DNA from: a virus
DNA length: 33,176 bases
IMG/VR virus record: IMGVR_UViG_3300031227_000230
Span: 1-33,176 of that record
Direction: 5' to 3' (one strand)
Notes under the pieces: generated by a model
Databases searched by the model: none
The model's input: the letters and a program-made list of their open reading frames with translations, nothing else
Told to the model about the DNA's origin: nothing
In this document: positions 7,823 through 15,220 of the stretch, one piece after another
Position numbering within the stretch: the stretch's first letter is position 1
How the letters are laid out: each line of letters begins with the position of its first letter
Position numbers and translations under genes: made by a program

Positions 7823-8467
7823 CTATTTGCCTTCTAGTATTATATCTATGTTTGGCCAATCTTCCCGCACTATGTCAGCACATAATTTTAATGTCGTAGC
7901 ATGAGCAGCAGCATGAGCAGCAGCATGAGCAGCAGTATGAGCAGCATAAGCAGCATGAGCAGCATGAGCAGTATGAGCAGCATAAGCAGCAGTATGAGCA
8001 GCATAAGCAGCATGAGCAGCATGAGCAGCATAAGCAGCATGAGCAGCATAAGCAGCAGCATGAGCAGCATGAGCAGCATGAGCAGCAGCAGCAGCAGTAT
8101 GAGCAGCATGAGCAGTAGCAGCAGCAGTATGAGCAGCATGAGCAGTAGCAGCAGCAGCTTCCAATTCTTCTCTGCTAATAACGTCGCCGTTCACCCATTT
8201 TTCATGTAGCAGAATACAATCTTTGCTCGCTTGTGTCATCCATTCCCAAGCTAACCTCGCACATTTCAGGGATGTTTTAGTAATTGGTTTGCGTTCATTT
8301 GAATAAGGTTTCGAGTCGTCCATTGACCCGATTAACCACAGCATCCAATCGCCACGCTCGCACTTGTCCCATGCCTCCTGAGAGGTTGCGAATTGGTGTG
8401 ACCATTGAATGGCACTTTCACAAGCGTTTAATTCTTTAAGTTTTTCAATGTATTTTTTAATTTCCAT
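7823..8467 (-). CDS. Imm5-like 'putative immunity protein' with Ala-repeat tail (copy A)
   Basis: 214 residues. The N-terminal about 100 residues contain AWDKCERGDWMLWLIG and LKCARLAWEWM. The last 25 contain LCADIVREDWP. Both ends are hallmarks of the family named Imm5-like or 'putative immunity protein' in phages and bacteria (from memory). Between them, residues about 103-188 are an alanine repeat built from AAH, AAY and AAT units, expected to form a long helix or solenoid. No biochemical function is established for the family. A paralogue, nearly identical in the N-domain, is at 25451-26041 on the other strand. A promoter-like element with GATAAT at 8509-8514 lies directly upstream, and the same element precedes the paralogue. 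Confidence 0.85.
   Translation of the reverse strand: MEIKKYIEKLKELNACESAIQWSHQFATSQEAWDKCERGDWMLWLIGSMDDSKPYSNERKPITKTSLKCARLAWEWMTQASKDCILLHEKWVNGDVISREELEAAAATAHAAHTAAATAHAAHTAAAAAHAAHAAHAAAYAAHAAYAAHAAHAAYAAHTAAYAAHTAHAAHAAYAAHTAAHAAAHAAAHATTLKLCADIVREDWPNIDIILEGK
7898..8158. repeat. Tandem 9-bp-unit Ala-codon repeat (copy A)
   Basis: The stretch is built of AGCAGC followed by ATG, AT(A) or AGT triplets (GCTGCT plus CAT, TAT or ACT on the coding strand). Alanine is written almost only as GCT. It encodes the Ala-rich tail of the Imm5-like protein. The frequent AGCAGCATG 9-mer makes replication slippage likely, so length variation between isolates is expected. Confidence 0.9.
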
Positions 8468-8508
8468 TTCGTTTTCCTTAATTTTGCCGTTTTCTATGTC
8501 ACTATACT

Positions 8509-8538
8509 ATTATCGGTTTTTCTATTCGTTTTTGTTAA
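8509..8538 (-). promoter_or_regulatory. Promoter-like element, GATAAT class (copy 1)
   Basis: Read on the minus strand: TTAACA (8538-8533), 18-bp spacer ending in AAAAACC, then GATAAT (8514-8509) followed by AGTATAGT. It sits at the end of the gene at 8522-8800 and about 41 bases before the start of the Imm5-like gene. It is one of four matching copies (others at 13054-13083, 21441-21470 and 25127-25156), always oriented with transcription. Confidence 0.65.
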
Positions 8539-8800
8539 TCTTTTTCAAATTTTTTGTTATTTTTTGCAAATATCCCTTAATTTCGGCGATTTTGCTCTTC
8601 CAATGGGTCTGATTGGCTATAATTATGACTTGTTGAGGTGTTCTGCCATCTGATATGCAATCTTCCACAAAGTCTTCGATTGTGCGTATTTCAGGTTTAA
8701 AACACCATTTTTCGCCATCCCAGAAATTAGGGCCTGTTTTGCTTATATACAGCCCTATTTCCCTTTTTTCTTCAGCGTCCATAATATTCTTTGATGGCAT
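8522..8800 (-). CDS. Hypothetical protein
   Basis: 92 residues from the ATG at 8800, chosen because AAGGAG lies 8 nt upstream. A start at 8806 would place AAGGAG only 2 nt away. The sequence has a Trp/Phe-containing centre (GPNFWDGEKWCFKPE), an acidic helix (EDFVEDCI) and a Lys/Asn-rich C-terminus. No family recognised. It overlaps the end of the upstream HTH gene, which suggests co-expression. Its stop codon lies inside a promoter-like element serving the next gene. Confidence 0.65.
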   Translation of the reverse strand: MPSKNIMDAEEKREIGLYISKTGPNFWDGEKWCFKPEIRTIEDFVEDCISDGRTPQQVIIIANQTHWKSKIAEIKGYLQKITKNLKKINKNE

Positions 8801-9050
8801 TACCATAACTCCTTGTGATTTCGATGTTTGATTCTTTTATTTTTTCACGTTTGGCCATTTCCATTAATTCTGCCATATTTAAAGCAAGCATTTGAGCTAA
8901 TTGTATAACTTGAGATGGTGTCGGTGTTTTTGTGCCTCCTACAATTTTAAGTGCTTGCAATTCTGTTATTTCTAAATAATCAGCAACATCTGCCGCTTTC
9001 TGTCCCGTACATCTCATTTTATTATTTATTCTATTTCTGAACTGGCCCAT
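8772..9050 (-). CDS. XRE-like helix-turn-helix protein
   Basis: 92 residues. Residues about 12-62 read as a Cro/CI-type five-helix HTH: helix 2 around QKAADVADYLEI, recognition helix around ELQALKIVGG, then TPTPSQVIQLAQMLALNMAEL, the usual 'pt...l..iA.aL.vs..el'. The C-terminus is a short charged tail. It is a candidate transcription regulator of the replication arm or of the GATAAT-type promoter just downstream. No partner repressor or integrase is seen, so a lysogeny role is not supported. Confidence 0.7.
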   Translation of the reverse strand: MGQFRNRINNKMRCTGQKAADVADYLEITELQALKIVGGTKTPTPSQVIQLAQMLALNMAELMEMAKREKIKESNIEITRSYGNAIKEYYGR

Positions 9051-9267
9051 GACTTTTTACCTTATTTAAAAATTTATAAATAGTTTTTTTTATTATTGTT
9101 TTATAATCCGGAAATGGTGGGAACCCACCAAAGCATTTTTTATTTAAACATCCATCTATCGTTTTGGAACAAGTGATATTTGTCCCCACATACCCACACT
9201 CTCGCCCACCAAATACAAATGGACAATTAAGCCAAGGATTTTTACCCCTTTTTATTTCTAAACTCAT
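9031..9267 (-). CDS. Small cysteine-motif protein resembling the C-terminal Fe-S segment of tail protein gpL
   Basis: 78 residues with C15, C24, C33, C40 and C45. The core reads C-x8-ECGYVG-x4-C-S-K-T-x3-C, then CFGGFPPF. This closely parallels the C-terminal metal/iron-sulfur segment of lambda-type minor tail protein L (ECGYxG...C.KT..GC....FGGFP) as I recall it, with the same C-x8-C and C-x6-C spacings but a shorter middle. Here it is stand-alone, in the replication operon, with no tail genes nearby. It probably binds an Fe-S cluster or zinc. AAAGG lies 7 nt before the ATG at 9267, and the stop region overlaps the start of the HTH gene by 20 bases. Confidence 0.7.
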   Translation of the reverse strand: MSLEIKRGKNPWLNCPFVFGGRECGYVGTNITCSKTIDGCLNKKCFGGFPPFPDYKTIIKKTIYKFLNKVKSHGPVQK

Positions 9268-9280
9268 TTTTCTACCTTTT

Positions 9281-10675
9281 CTAAAATGTTGATTTAATTG
9301 CCGGATTACTCAAACCCAAACACCCAGCTACATGAACACATTTTTGCACATTGAATCTACTTTCCCGCAATACTATCCAATTCAATCTTATTATGTCTCT
9401 AGCCTTTTCTGCATCAACCACATTCAAACCAACCATGCCGGTTACATGAGCAAACTTGCGTTTATCCTCGCTAAAGTTTTGCATGGTGATGGTTTTAGCA
9501 TCGTAAGAGCTTGCGTCCGCTTGTGTGGCTGTTACAACAAGGCAATGGTATTCTTGTGACAATGCCCGCAACTGCTTCCATGTTTCGTTTATGCGGTCCC
9601 TACCTTCAATGCCGGGGAAGTCCATATTCATAATGTCAGCATAATCAACAACAATTACATCAGGCACCCAATCATCACGTTCCCAGTTTTGCAAAATGCT
9701 TTTCATCATCCTGACATTTAGTGTTGAGTTGGGGTGGCATGATAATTTGAATAATGGGCGTTTCGATTTAATCTTTGTTCGCATGACTTTTTCACATGCC
9801 TTTTTTGCTATCTTCCAATTCAACTTTTTATTGAATGTTTTCACTTTCGATTTAACACGGGCAACATTTTCTTTCTCTTTTATTTTCATTGCTACTGGGA
9901 TATTTAATTTACAGGGGTATAATGGACGACCAGAAACGCGGATCATCAATCTACGCATTATTTGGTTCTGGCTCATATCACCAGCTTCAAAGAATGCTAC
10001 TTTCTTTCTTTGTAGCATTGACCTGTAAGCAATATCCAAAAGCCAAAAAGTCTTCCCCCTTTTCTCTGGTCCTAAAAAAGCAATAAATGCATCACGTTCC
10101 AAAGCATCCTTGAAAAACCTACCTAAATCACCGGGATATTCAATCAGTGCTTCTTTTTTATCAGCAAAGGCCGCTTTAATTGCTTCTTTATCTTGAAGGA
10201 TATTTATACCTTCACCATCACCCAATTCTATTTTGTTAAATTGCACAACCCTGTCATTTGCTTTTTCCGGTTTATCAATTTCAATATCACCTTGTATTTC
10301 CTCAGCTAATTTTTCTAATTGGACTTCATTAAAATACTTACCGGCAACATCAATTACATATTGGCTATTGGTTTCTTCTTCTTGTTCTTCATAATCATCT
10401 GAAATTGAACCTAAAAACTTTTCAACTAGTTTAGTGTTTTCTTTGCTGGTATGATTATTTGCCCAACTTTGGTACAAGTTTTCAATTTGTCCTTTTGGGG
10501 CTTCGTTGTATTTATTGTAATATTTGATACACCAGCCAGCTATCAAGTTCGCCCAGTTGATCCTGAAAAATCCACTTTTCCATTTGTTAGCAATCTTAGC
10601 CAACACCAAATCATCCACAATTAGTGCTGTTAATACTAATCGTTCGCTGTGTTTGTTTTTCCTGTCTATTTTCAT
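9281..10675 (-). CDS. DnaB-like replicative helicase / RecA-fold ATPase
   Basis: 464 residues. Residues about 1-130 are helical, like a DnaB N-terminal or linker domain. The ATPase core starts near 180 with Walker A LGPEKRGKT (G202-T209), a FFEAGDMS segment (DnaB motif H1a-like, usual 'S(L/G)EM'), Walker B VIVVDYADIM, a VVTATQAD segment with the H3 glutamine, and a final IVLRESRFN with the arginine-finger-like motif H4. It unwinds DNA ahead of the fork and should load with the initiator encoded just upstream and the primase at 12180-13046. A 129-base gap upstream holds no convincing gene. The protein lacks a separate primase domain. Confidence 0.85.
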   Translation of the reverse strand: MKIDRKNKHSERLVLTALIVDDLVLAKIANKWKSGFFRINWANLIAGWCIKYYNKYNEAPKGQIENLYQSWANNHTSKENTKLVEKFLGSISDDYEEQEEETNSQYVIDVAGKYFNEVQLEKLAEEIQGDIEIDKPEKANDRVVQFNKIELGDGEGINILQDKEAIKAAFADKKEALIEYPGDLGRFFKDALERDAFIAFLGPEKRGKTFWLLDIAYRSMLQRKKVAFFEAGDMSQNQIMRRLMIRVSGRPLYPCKLNIPVAMKIKEKENVARVKSKVKTFNKKLNWKIAKKACEKVMRTKIKSKRPLFKLSCHPNSTLNVRMMKSILQNWERDDWVPDVIVVDYADIMNMDFPGIEGRDRINETWKQLRALSQEYHCLVVTATQADASSYDAKTITMQNFSEDKRKFAHVTGMVGLNVVDAEKARDIIRLNWIVLRESRFNVQKCVHVAGCLGLSNPAIKSTF

Positions 10676-10804
10676 ATTTTAGTCATTTTCTTAATAATAC
10701 CTTGTAAATAACCTCATATCTTATCGAATTTCGCACAAAACCGCTTGTTTCCCGCCGTTTCTTTTGAATTTGATACCATAACACCATATTTTAATTAAAA
10801 GCCG

Positions 10805-12013
10805 TTAGACGACAGCCTGAAGCATTTTCTTATATTGGCCCCACCTTTTGGGGTCAGCACAAAAGCCAAGGGCTAATTGCTTGCCCATAGCATCAAATCT
10901 TTTGTGGTTGATATTAAATGTGTAATTACGGAAATCACCATAGAATCCTTCCCAGCCTTTGATATTGTCCCATATTTTCTTTAGCCATATTCTTTCCACA
11001 AACCACTCAACATCAATCAAATTTTCATTATCTGAAATAACATGATGGGCAAAGGAAAATACATCTTCTATCCTATCCGTTTGCTTTTTAGTTTTTAATG
11101 AGGCCGTTAATTCAAAATGATTTTTCAAGTATTCACGATAATTATTGCAAGAAGTTTGAACCACTTCTGGCAACAACTCAACACAACCGGCAGGCCAATT
11201 ACCAAAATTGGCAAGCGTTTCTGCTATTTGACGGGATGCTTTTGTTATTTTGATGTTTGTCTTTTTGTTTTGTTTTGCGTCTGCTATATTATTACATTCA
11301 GCCCGGTGCATGGCATCCTCAATCCTTTTGAACTTGTCAGTAAGGTCATTTGCTTTGTAAATTTGAGGGGTGTACTTTTCCTCTATATTTTGACAATACC
11401 ACAATATAACTTTTTTGACATATGACTTGGTTGATTTGCTAATTAACTTTCTGATTTGGTTTGACCATGTTTTCAATTGAATAGTTCTATTGATGTTACC
11501 TTTCTTATCTATTGCTTTTTTGAGCTTCTTGGCTAATTTCAATTCAAATGAATCTTTTGGATTTATTAAATGTTCACGGGGGTTCGAAGAATCCCCAAAT
11601 ATTTCTTTTTTCTTATTATTCTTTTTAGTATTATTATTCTTTAATACACCGTGTATTTCAACTAGTTGATTTTCTACTTCTAGGTTTCCGCATAGTGGCT
11701 TTTCATATACAAGATATTCCCAACGGGATATCCTATTTTTGCCATCTCTCAATACATTACATTTCATATATCCATATTTTATCAACTCTTTTATGCCAGA
11801 TTTTAAACTGGATTCCCCATCAGGTGCGTGGGTTTTGAGTTCGCTCATGTATAATTTCCAATTACTTGGTAAAGATAATATGTAAGAAAGTATTCCTCTG
11901 GCTTTCCATGACAGTCTTTTGTCCCCCAAAGTTTTTCTATCAATTTGGACGTATGGATTCTGTTTATTTTTTACTACTTTGAAAATTGAGTTATTTTCAT
12001 TATTGTTTTCCAT
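10805..12013 (-). CDS. Replication initiator / helicase-loader-like HTH protein
   Basis: 402 residues. Residues about 12-105 are a winged HTH of the phage/plasmid replication-initiator type: YVQIDRKTLGDKRLSWKARG, ILSYILSLPSNWKLY, then GESSLKSGIKELIKYGYM (the 'LS.kA.GlL..llSlp..W.........ir..l.eL...GY' pattern). An Asn/Lys-rich linker follows (about 125-145), then a helical C-terminal half with Trp-rich segments, perhaps for helicase binding. It is directly upstream of the DnaB-like gene, the usual place of an initiator or loader. GGGAAGG lies 6 nt before the ATG. A 17-bp-spaced promoter and a structured leader precede it (12038-12177), so expression is probably controlled. Confidence 0.75.
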   Translation of the reverse strand: MENNNENNSIFKVVKNKQNPYVQIDRKTLGDKRLSWKARGILSYILSLPSNWKLYMSELKTHAPDGESSLKSGIKELIKYGYMKCNVLRDGKNRISRWEYLVYEKPLCGNLEVENQLVEIHGVLKNNNTKKNNKKKEIFGDSSNPREHLINPKDSFELKLAKKLKKAIDKKGNINRTIQLKTWSNQIRKLISKSTKSYVKKVILWYCQNIEEKYTPQIYKANDLTDKFKRIEDAMHRAECNNIADAKQNKKTNIKITKASRQIAETLANFGNWPAGCVELLPEVVQTSCNNYREYLKNHFELTASLKTKKQTDRIEDVFSFAHHVISDNENLIDVEWFVERIWLKKIWDNIKGWEGFYGDFRNYTFNINHKRFDAMGKQLALGFCADPKRWGQYKKMLQAVV

Positions 12014-12037
12014 TACATACCTTCCCTATATAAAAGA

Positions 12038-12138
12038 AAACACCGGCCACGGTATTTCAGACCCACGTTACAGAATGAGAAATGTGCAGCCGGTGTTTGT
12101 ACTTTGTAAAATTGTTTTGGTTTTGTAACGTAGGTCTA
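12038..12138 (-). ncRNA. Structured 5' leader of the initiator gene (two interlocking stems)
   Basis: In the minus-strand transcript, AGACCTACGTTACA (12137-12124) pairs with TGTAACGTGGGTCT (12072-12059): 14 bp with one G-U. AAACACCGGCTGC (12098-12086) pairs with GTGGCCGGTGTTT (12050-12038): 13 bp with two G-U. The order is P1 5', P2 5', P1 3', P2 3', which is a pseudoknot topology. All three G-U pairs would be A-C mismatches in a plus-strand transcript, so the RNA of the initiator operon is the one under selection. Predicted transcription starts at about 12142, just before P1. P2 ends 24 bases before the start codon and is followed by TTTTCTTTT, so it could also act as a terminator. Possible roles: attenuator, translational control, or initiator-protein binding. 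Confidence 0.65.
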
Positions 12139-12148
12139 TCATGTTTTT

Positions 12149-12177
12149 AATATAACTGTTTTACTTTTACTTGGCAA
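12149..12177 (-). promoter_or_regulatory. Sigma70-type promoter of the initiator operon
   Basis: Minus strand: TTGCCA (12177-12172), 17-bp spacer, TATATT (12154-12149). Predicted start about 12142. It lies immediately after the primase stop codon and drives the structured leader and the initiator gene. Confidence 0.6.
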
Positions 12178-12179
12178 TA

Positions 12180-13046
12180 TTATTTTAATAATTTTTTTAA
12201 CTTGTTTATTTCTTTAGGTTTAGCTGAGGCTGCATCATTCGCATCGAGTGTTATGTTGTAAGTTTTGCCGGGAAACAAAGACAATTCATCACATAATCGC
12301 TTTGCTCTTTGTTGTGCTTGTGGTTCATTATCAAAACAAACATAACGTAAAGGATGCTCAATCATTTTAGCAACTTGGGCCTTACTATAATTTATGCCAA
12401 GGGTGGCAACTGCTCCCGGCCCAATTGCCCAAACATCAGTCGGCCCTTCAAAAATTAAAATTGTATGGCTTGCATATTCTTCACCATATAATAATTTACT
12501 ATGTAAAACTGATTCTTGTTCTGCCGTTGCATTTATGTATTTTGCTTTTGTTTCATCGCTGATAGAACGAGTGGTCCAGCTAACTACTTTTCCTCTGTAG
12601 TGTATAGGTATAAAAATTCGCCATTGCAATTCACTGGCAATGCCTATACCTTTTATTTCCCAATACTTTTCTAATCGTTTAGGATTAAATCCTCGTCTGG
12701 TTAAATATTTTCTGTGGGGTGATTGTAATTTGCAAACACCTTTTGGGATGATTAACTTGCCTGCATGTTTTTCTTCTATATGTTTTACAGAAGATAAATC
12801 ACCAATAAGTTTTTTAGCGGTTGAAAAAGAAGTATCTGTAATTTCGGCAACTACCTGAATTAGAGGATGCCAACCACACCGCCAACAAATACAATACTTG
12901 TCTGATAGGTTATATCCTAGATGCCACTTGTGCGTATCTTTACCACAGAACGGGCAGTCTATTTGCAGCCAGCCACTCCGGCAATGGTGGTGCCCTTCTG
13001 GTGCTTGTGGTATATTGTATTCAGATAATATATCGGTAAAGTTCAT
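12180..13046 (-). CDS. DnaG-type DNA primase (zinc finger plus TOPRIM)
   Basis: 288 residues. The N-terminal zinc-binding region has histidines around 19-21, C31-P-F-C34, and CICWRCG with C54 and C57, as in CHC2-type primases. The catalytic TOPRIM domain shows LIFEGPTDVWA (the E of motif 1), then AVATLG and VCFDNEPQAQQRAKRL (the DxD-like metal site, here D-N-E). The C-terminal helicase-interaction domain is absent and the protein is half the length of bacterial DnaG. It synthesises RNA primers for the phage fork. A GATAAT-class promoter element ends 7 bases before the ATG, so mRNA from it would be almost leaderless. No Shine-Dalgarno is visible. Confidence 0.88.
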   Translation of the reverse strand: MNFTDILSEYNIPQAPEGHHHCRSGWLQIDCPFCGKDTHKWHLGYNLSDKYCICWRCGWHPLIQVVAEITDTSFSTAKKLIGDLSSVKHIEEKHAGKLIIPKGVCKLQSPHRKYLTRRGFNPKRLEKYWEIKGIGIASELQWRIFIPIHYRGKVVSWTTRSISDETKAKYINATAEQESVLHSKLLYGEEYASHTILIFEGPTDVWAIGPGAVATLGINYSKAQVAKMIEHPLRYVCFDNEPQAQQRAKRLCDELSLFPGKTYNITLDANDAASAKPKEINKLKKLLK

Positions 13047-13053
13047 ATGTCTT

Positions 13054-13083
13054 ATTATCGGTTTTTTACTCTGGTTTTGTTAA
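13054..13083 (-). promoter_or_regulatory. Promoter-like element, GATAAT class (copy 2)
   Basis: Minus strand: TTAACA (13083-13078), 18-bp spacer ending AAAAAACC, GATAAT (13059-13054). A transcription start 6-8 bases on would coincide with the primase ATG at 13046. From AAATAATTATTAACA onward it matches the copy at 25127-25156, and over about 31 bases it differs from the copy at 21441-21470 at only 2 positions. Confidence 0.65.
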
Positions 13084-13086
13084 TAA

Positions 13087-13254
13087 TTATTTTTTACTTC
13101 CCACTCTTTTCCGCATAAAAGCAGAAATAGTCCCTGTCATTGATTTGCCCCGTTTGGCACAATATGCCTTAAAATGGGCTTTGAGACTTGCGGGCACTTG
13201 GATTAGTATTGGCTTTTTATCATCCTTATATTTGTTTGGTGTTTTGATTTTCAT
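13087..13254 (-). CDS. Small ribbon-helix-helix (Arc/CopG-like) protein
   Basis: 55 residues. The sequence KPILIQVPASLKAHFKAYCA, then KRGKSMTGTISAFMRKRV, fits the RHH fold: a short beta strand (ILIQVP), helix 1 with the 'P..lk..f...c...g.s' pattern, and helix 2 beginning at the turn SMTGTISAFM. RHH dimers bind operator DNA, so it is a likely small repressor or DNA-binding accessory of the replication arm. The start overlaps the SNF2 gene stop by ATGA. It precedes the primase gene with the GATAAT-class element in between. Confidence 0.75.
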   Translation of the reverse strand: MKIKTPNKYKDDKKPILIQVPASLKAHFKAYCAKRGKSMTGTISAFMRKRVGSKK

Positions 13255-14612
13255 TTCTTTTTCCTCTTAAATGATTTGGCCAATTTGTCATATATTTCTA
13301 AATCGTAGTCACTGATTGTTCCATCTAATACTTGACTGATTACTTCTTGTTTGCTTTGAAGTAATTCACAAAGTGGTTCTTCAATTGTATCTTTTGCGAT
13401 TAGGTATGAGATAACAACGGCATTTTTCTGGCCTATCCTATGTGGCCTGTCTTCTGCTTGTAGCATGATACCCGGTACAAAGTCTATTTCAACAAAAGCT
13501 AATTGACTAGCTGCTGTTAATGTAATACCTGTACCAGCGGCTATCATTTGTCCGATGAATATTTTTATTTTTTTATTATTGTGAAAACTGGTAATGGCTA
13601 ATTCTCTTTTTTTCGATGGGGTGCTTCCATCGATAACAACACTTATTTTTTTGTATCTGTCATGAAGTTGTTTTAATATGCTTTTGTGGAATCCATATAG
13701 GATTAACTTTTCATCTGTCTCTTCTAAGAAATTATCCACCCATTCAAAAACAGCTTTCATTTTTAGTTCGGCAGCAAGTCTTTTAAGATATCCCATTTTC
13801 ACAACTGCTTCTGCCTTCATTGCTCGCTTGGCTTTCGCTGTTGATTTTTTGGACAGCCATTTTATAAATTCGTTTTTTGCTGTGTTGTATTCTTTTTTAT
13901 TTGATATGGTTAGAGGTATTATCTGTCTTGTTTTTTCTGGTAATTCTTTCAATACATCTTTTTTTAATCGTCGTATCATGCCTAGTGATTTTAGTTTGTT
14001 ATGCAGTTCGTCTAGATGTGCTGCCCCCTTGAACTCCCATCCCCACGGTCTTTTCGATGCTTTACAATAACGAAAAGCAAATGTCCAAAAAGAAGGAAAT
14101 TCTTTTGGCCATATTAAATTCAATGTTGTAAATAATTCAGAAGGTCTATTAACAAGTGGTGTTCCACTGAGTGCTATAACGTGTTTTGTTGTTTTGGCTA
14201 ATTGTTTAACAGCCTTTGTTCGTTTGGCACTTCTTGATTTGATATAATGACTCTCATCAATGATAAAGACAGATGGTTTTATTTTTTGTATATAATCCAT
14301 CCAATATTGTAAAATTTCATAATTGATTATTAGTATTTCGCACTTATTTAAAATGCCTTTCTTTGGCGGTGTTCTACTTTCTAATACCACTGTCCGAAGG
14401 TTCATATGTTGTAGTGCCTGCGTTGCCCATACCCATTTTAAAGTGGCGGGGCTTACAATAACTACAGGGCGTTTTTTAGGGCATTTCATTAACCAATATA
14501 GGCATTGTATTGTTTTACCTAAACCCATTTCATCAGCAAGTAAAGTCCTACCTTTGCATCTCCGTATCTGTTTGGCTCCTTTTAGTTGGAAGGGTAAAAG
14601 TTTAGTGACCAT
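13251..14612 (-). CDS. SNF2-family helicase (SMARCAL1-like core)
   Basis: 453 residues containing the full set of SNF2 motifs: LADEMGLGKT (Walker A, residues 26-34), VIVSPATLKWVW, NYEIL, motif II FIIDESH, motif III ALSGTPLVNRPSELF, a helicase C lobe with DGSTPSKKRE, GTGITLTAAS, and motif VI QAEDRPHRIGQ. The length is that of a minimal two-lobe motor as found in many phages. Likely roles are fork remodelling, recombination or displacement of host proteins. The start overlaps the sigma-like gene by 11 bases, and the stop overlaps the RHH gene. Confidence 0.93.
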   Translation of the reverse strand: MVTKLLPFQLKGAKQIRRCKGRTLLADEMGLGKTIQCLYWLMKCPKKRPVVIVSPATLKWVWATQALQHMNLRTVVLESRTPPKKGILNKCEILIINYEILQYWMDYIQKIKPSVFIIDESHYIKSRSAKRTKAVKQLAKTTKHVIALSGTPLVNRPSELFTTLNLIWPKEFPSFWTFAFRYCKASKRPWGWEFKGAAHLDELHNKLKSLGMIRRLKKDVLKELPEKTRQIIPLTISNKKEYNTAKNEFIKWLSKKSTAKAKRAMKAEAVVKMGYLKRLAAELKMKAVFEWVDNFLEETDEKLILYGFHKSILKQLHDRYKKISVVIDGSTPSKKRELAITSFHNNKKIKIFIGQMIAAGTGITLTAASQLAFVEIDFVPGIMLQAEDRPHRIGQKNAVVISYLIAKDTIEEPLCELLQSKQEVISQVLDGTISDYDLEIYDKLAKSFKRKKK

Positions 14613-15135
14613 CTTGTATTACTTCCTTTATCTCATTTATTGTTTTGATTATTTGCTCAGATGACCAGCCTATACTTTTCATAATGCTTTTGAGTTTACA
14701 ATGAGGGCGGCGTACATGTGGTTTTTCCGTCCGCATTATTTGTTGTATTTCTTTTGGTGAAGAACGGATTAAATTTATCATGGTTTTACCATCATTTGAT
14801 AAATCACATAATAAATCGTCGAGTGATGTGGTTTCGTTTTTGGCTGGTAGAAATTCATTTACTTCACATACACTTTTTATTTTTTTGAATGAGTTTTCCA
14901 TTTTTTCTAGGAGGCCATGCCATATTGTAAAATGGATGTGGTTTGTGAAAGGCCCTTTTTCTGGATTGTAGTTTTGGTAGGCATCTAAGAAAAGCAAATT
15001 GGCTTCAGAACTCAAATCATCATATTCATTAAATGGATTGAAATGCCGTTTGATGAATTTATGACAAATATTGTGGATGAGTTTCTCTACGTCTGTGTAA
15101 GTTTCTGAAATTGCTTGCTGCTTCAAAGTTCCCAT
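14602..15135 (-). CDS. Sigma-70-family-like protein
   Basis: 177 residues. Residues about 14-75 match sigma70 region 2: LIHNICHKFIKRHF, NEYDDLSSEANLLFLDAYQN, YNPEKGPFTNHIHFTIWHGL (the 'DDL.QE..l.l..A...yd...g.F..y....i' pattern). The remaining 100 residues could include a poorly conserved region 4 (IGWSSEQIIKTINEI), but no clear HTH is seen. It could redirect host RNA polymerase to the four-copy GATAAT-type elements, or be a sigma mimic. It is the first gene after a strong 17-bp-spaced promoter (15176-15204), which suits an early regulator. Confidence 0.65.
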   Translation of the reverse strand: MGTLKQQAISETYTDVEKLIHNICHKFIKRHFNPFNEYDDLSSEANLLFLDAYQNYNPEKGPFTNHIHFTIWHGLLEKMENSFKKIKSVCEVNEFLPAKNETTSLDDLLCDLSNDGKTMINLIRSSPKEIQQIMRTEKPHVRRPHCKLKSIMKSIGWSSEQIIKTINEIKEVIQDGH

Positions 15136-15175
15136 AAAATAGCTCCTTTAATTTTTGGGTATTTGTTTTATATAG

Positions 15176-15204
15176 TTTATATACTTTATATATGGCAACG
15201 TCAA
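15176..15204 (-). promoter_or_regulatory. Sigma70-type promoter before the sigma-like gene
   Basis: Minus strand: TTGACG (15204-15199), 17-bp spacer, TATAAA (15181-15176). The -35 is preceded by ATTATAC, giving ATTATACTTGACG. The same ATTATACTTG precedes the promoter at 16802-16830. Predicted start about 15169, 34 bases before the ATG. Confidence 0.7.
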
Positions 15205-15220
15205 GTATAATTTTTATTTT

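Noticed and set aside
7898-8158. CRISPR-like array
   Set aside because: The units are 9-bp in-frame codon repeats without unique spacers.
7888-8209. Long ORFs of Met/Leu and Met/Ser repeats opposite or out of frame with Imm5-like copy A
   Set aside because: They are pure by-products of the triplet repeat and have no conserved ends or ribosome sites; the AAH/AAY frame has conserved flanking domains.
10683-10787. 34-codon minus-strand ORF in the gap before the DnaB-like gene
   Set aside because: No ribosome site and no recognisable pattern; another short frame overlaps it.
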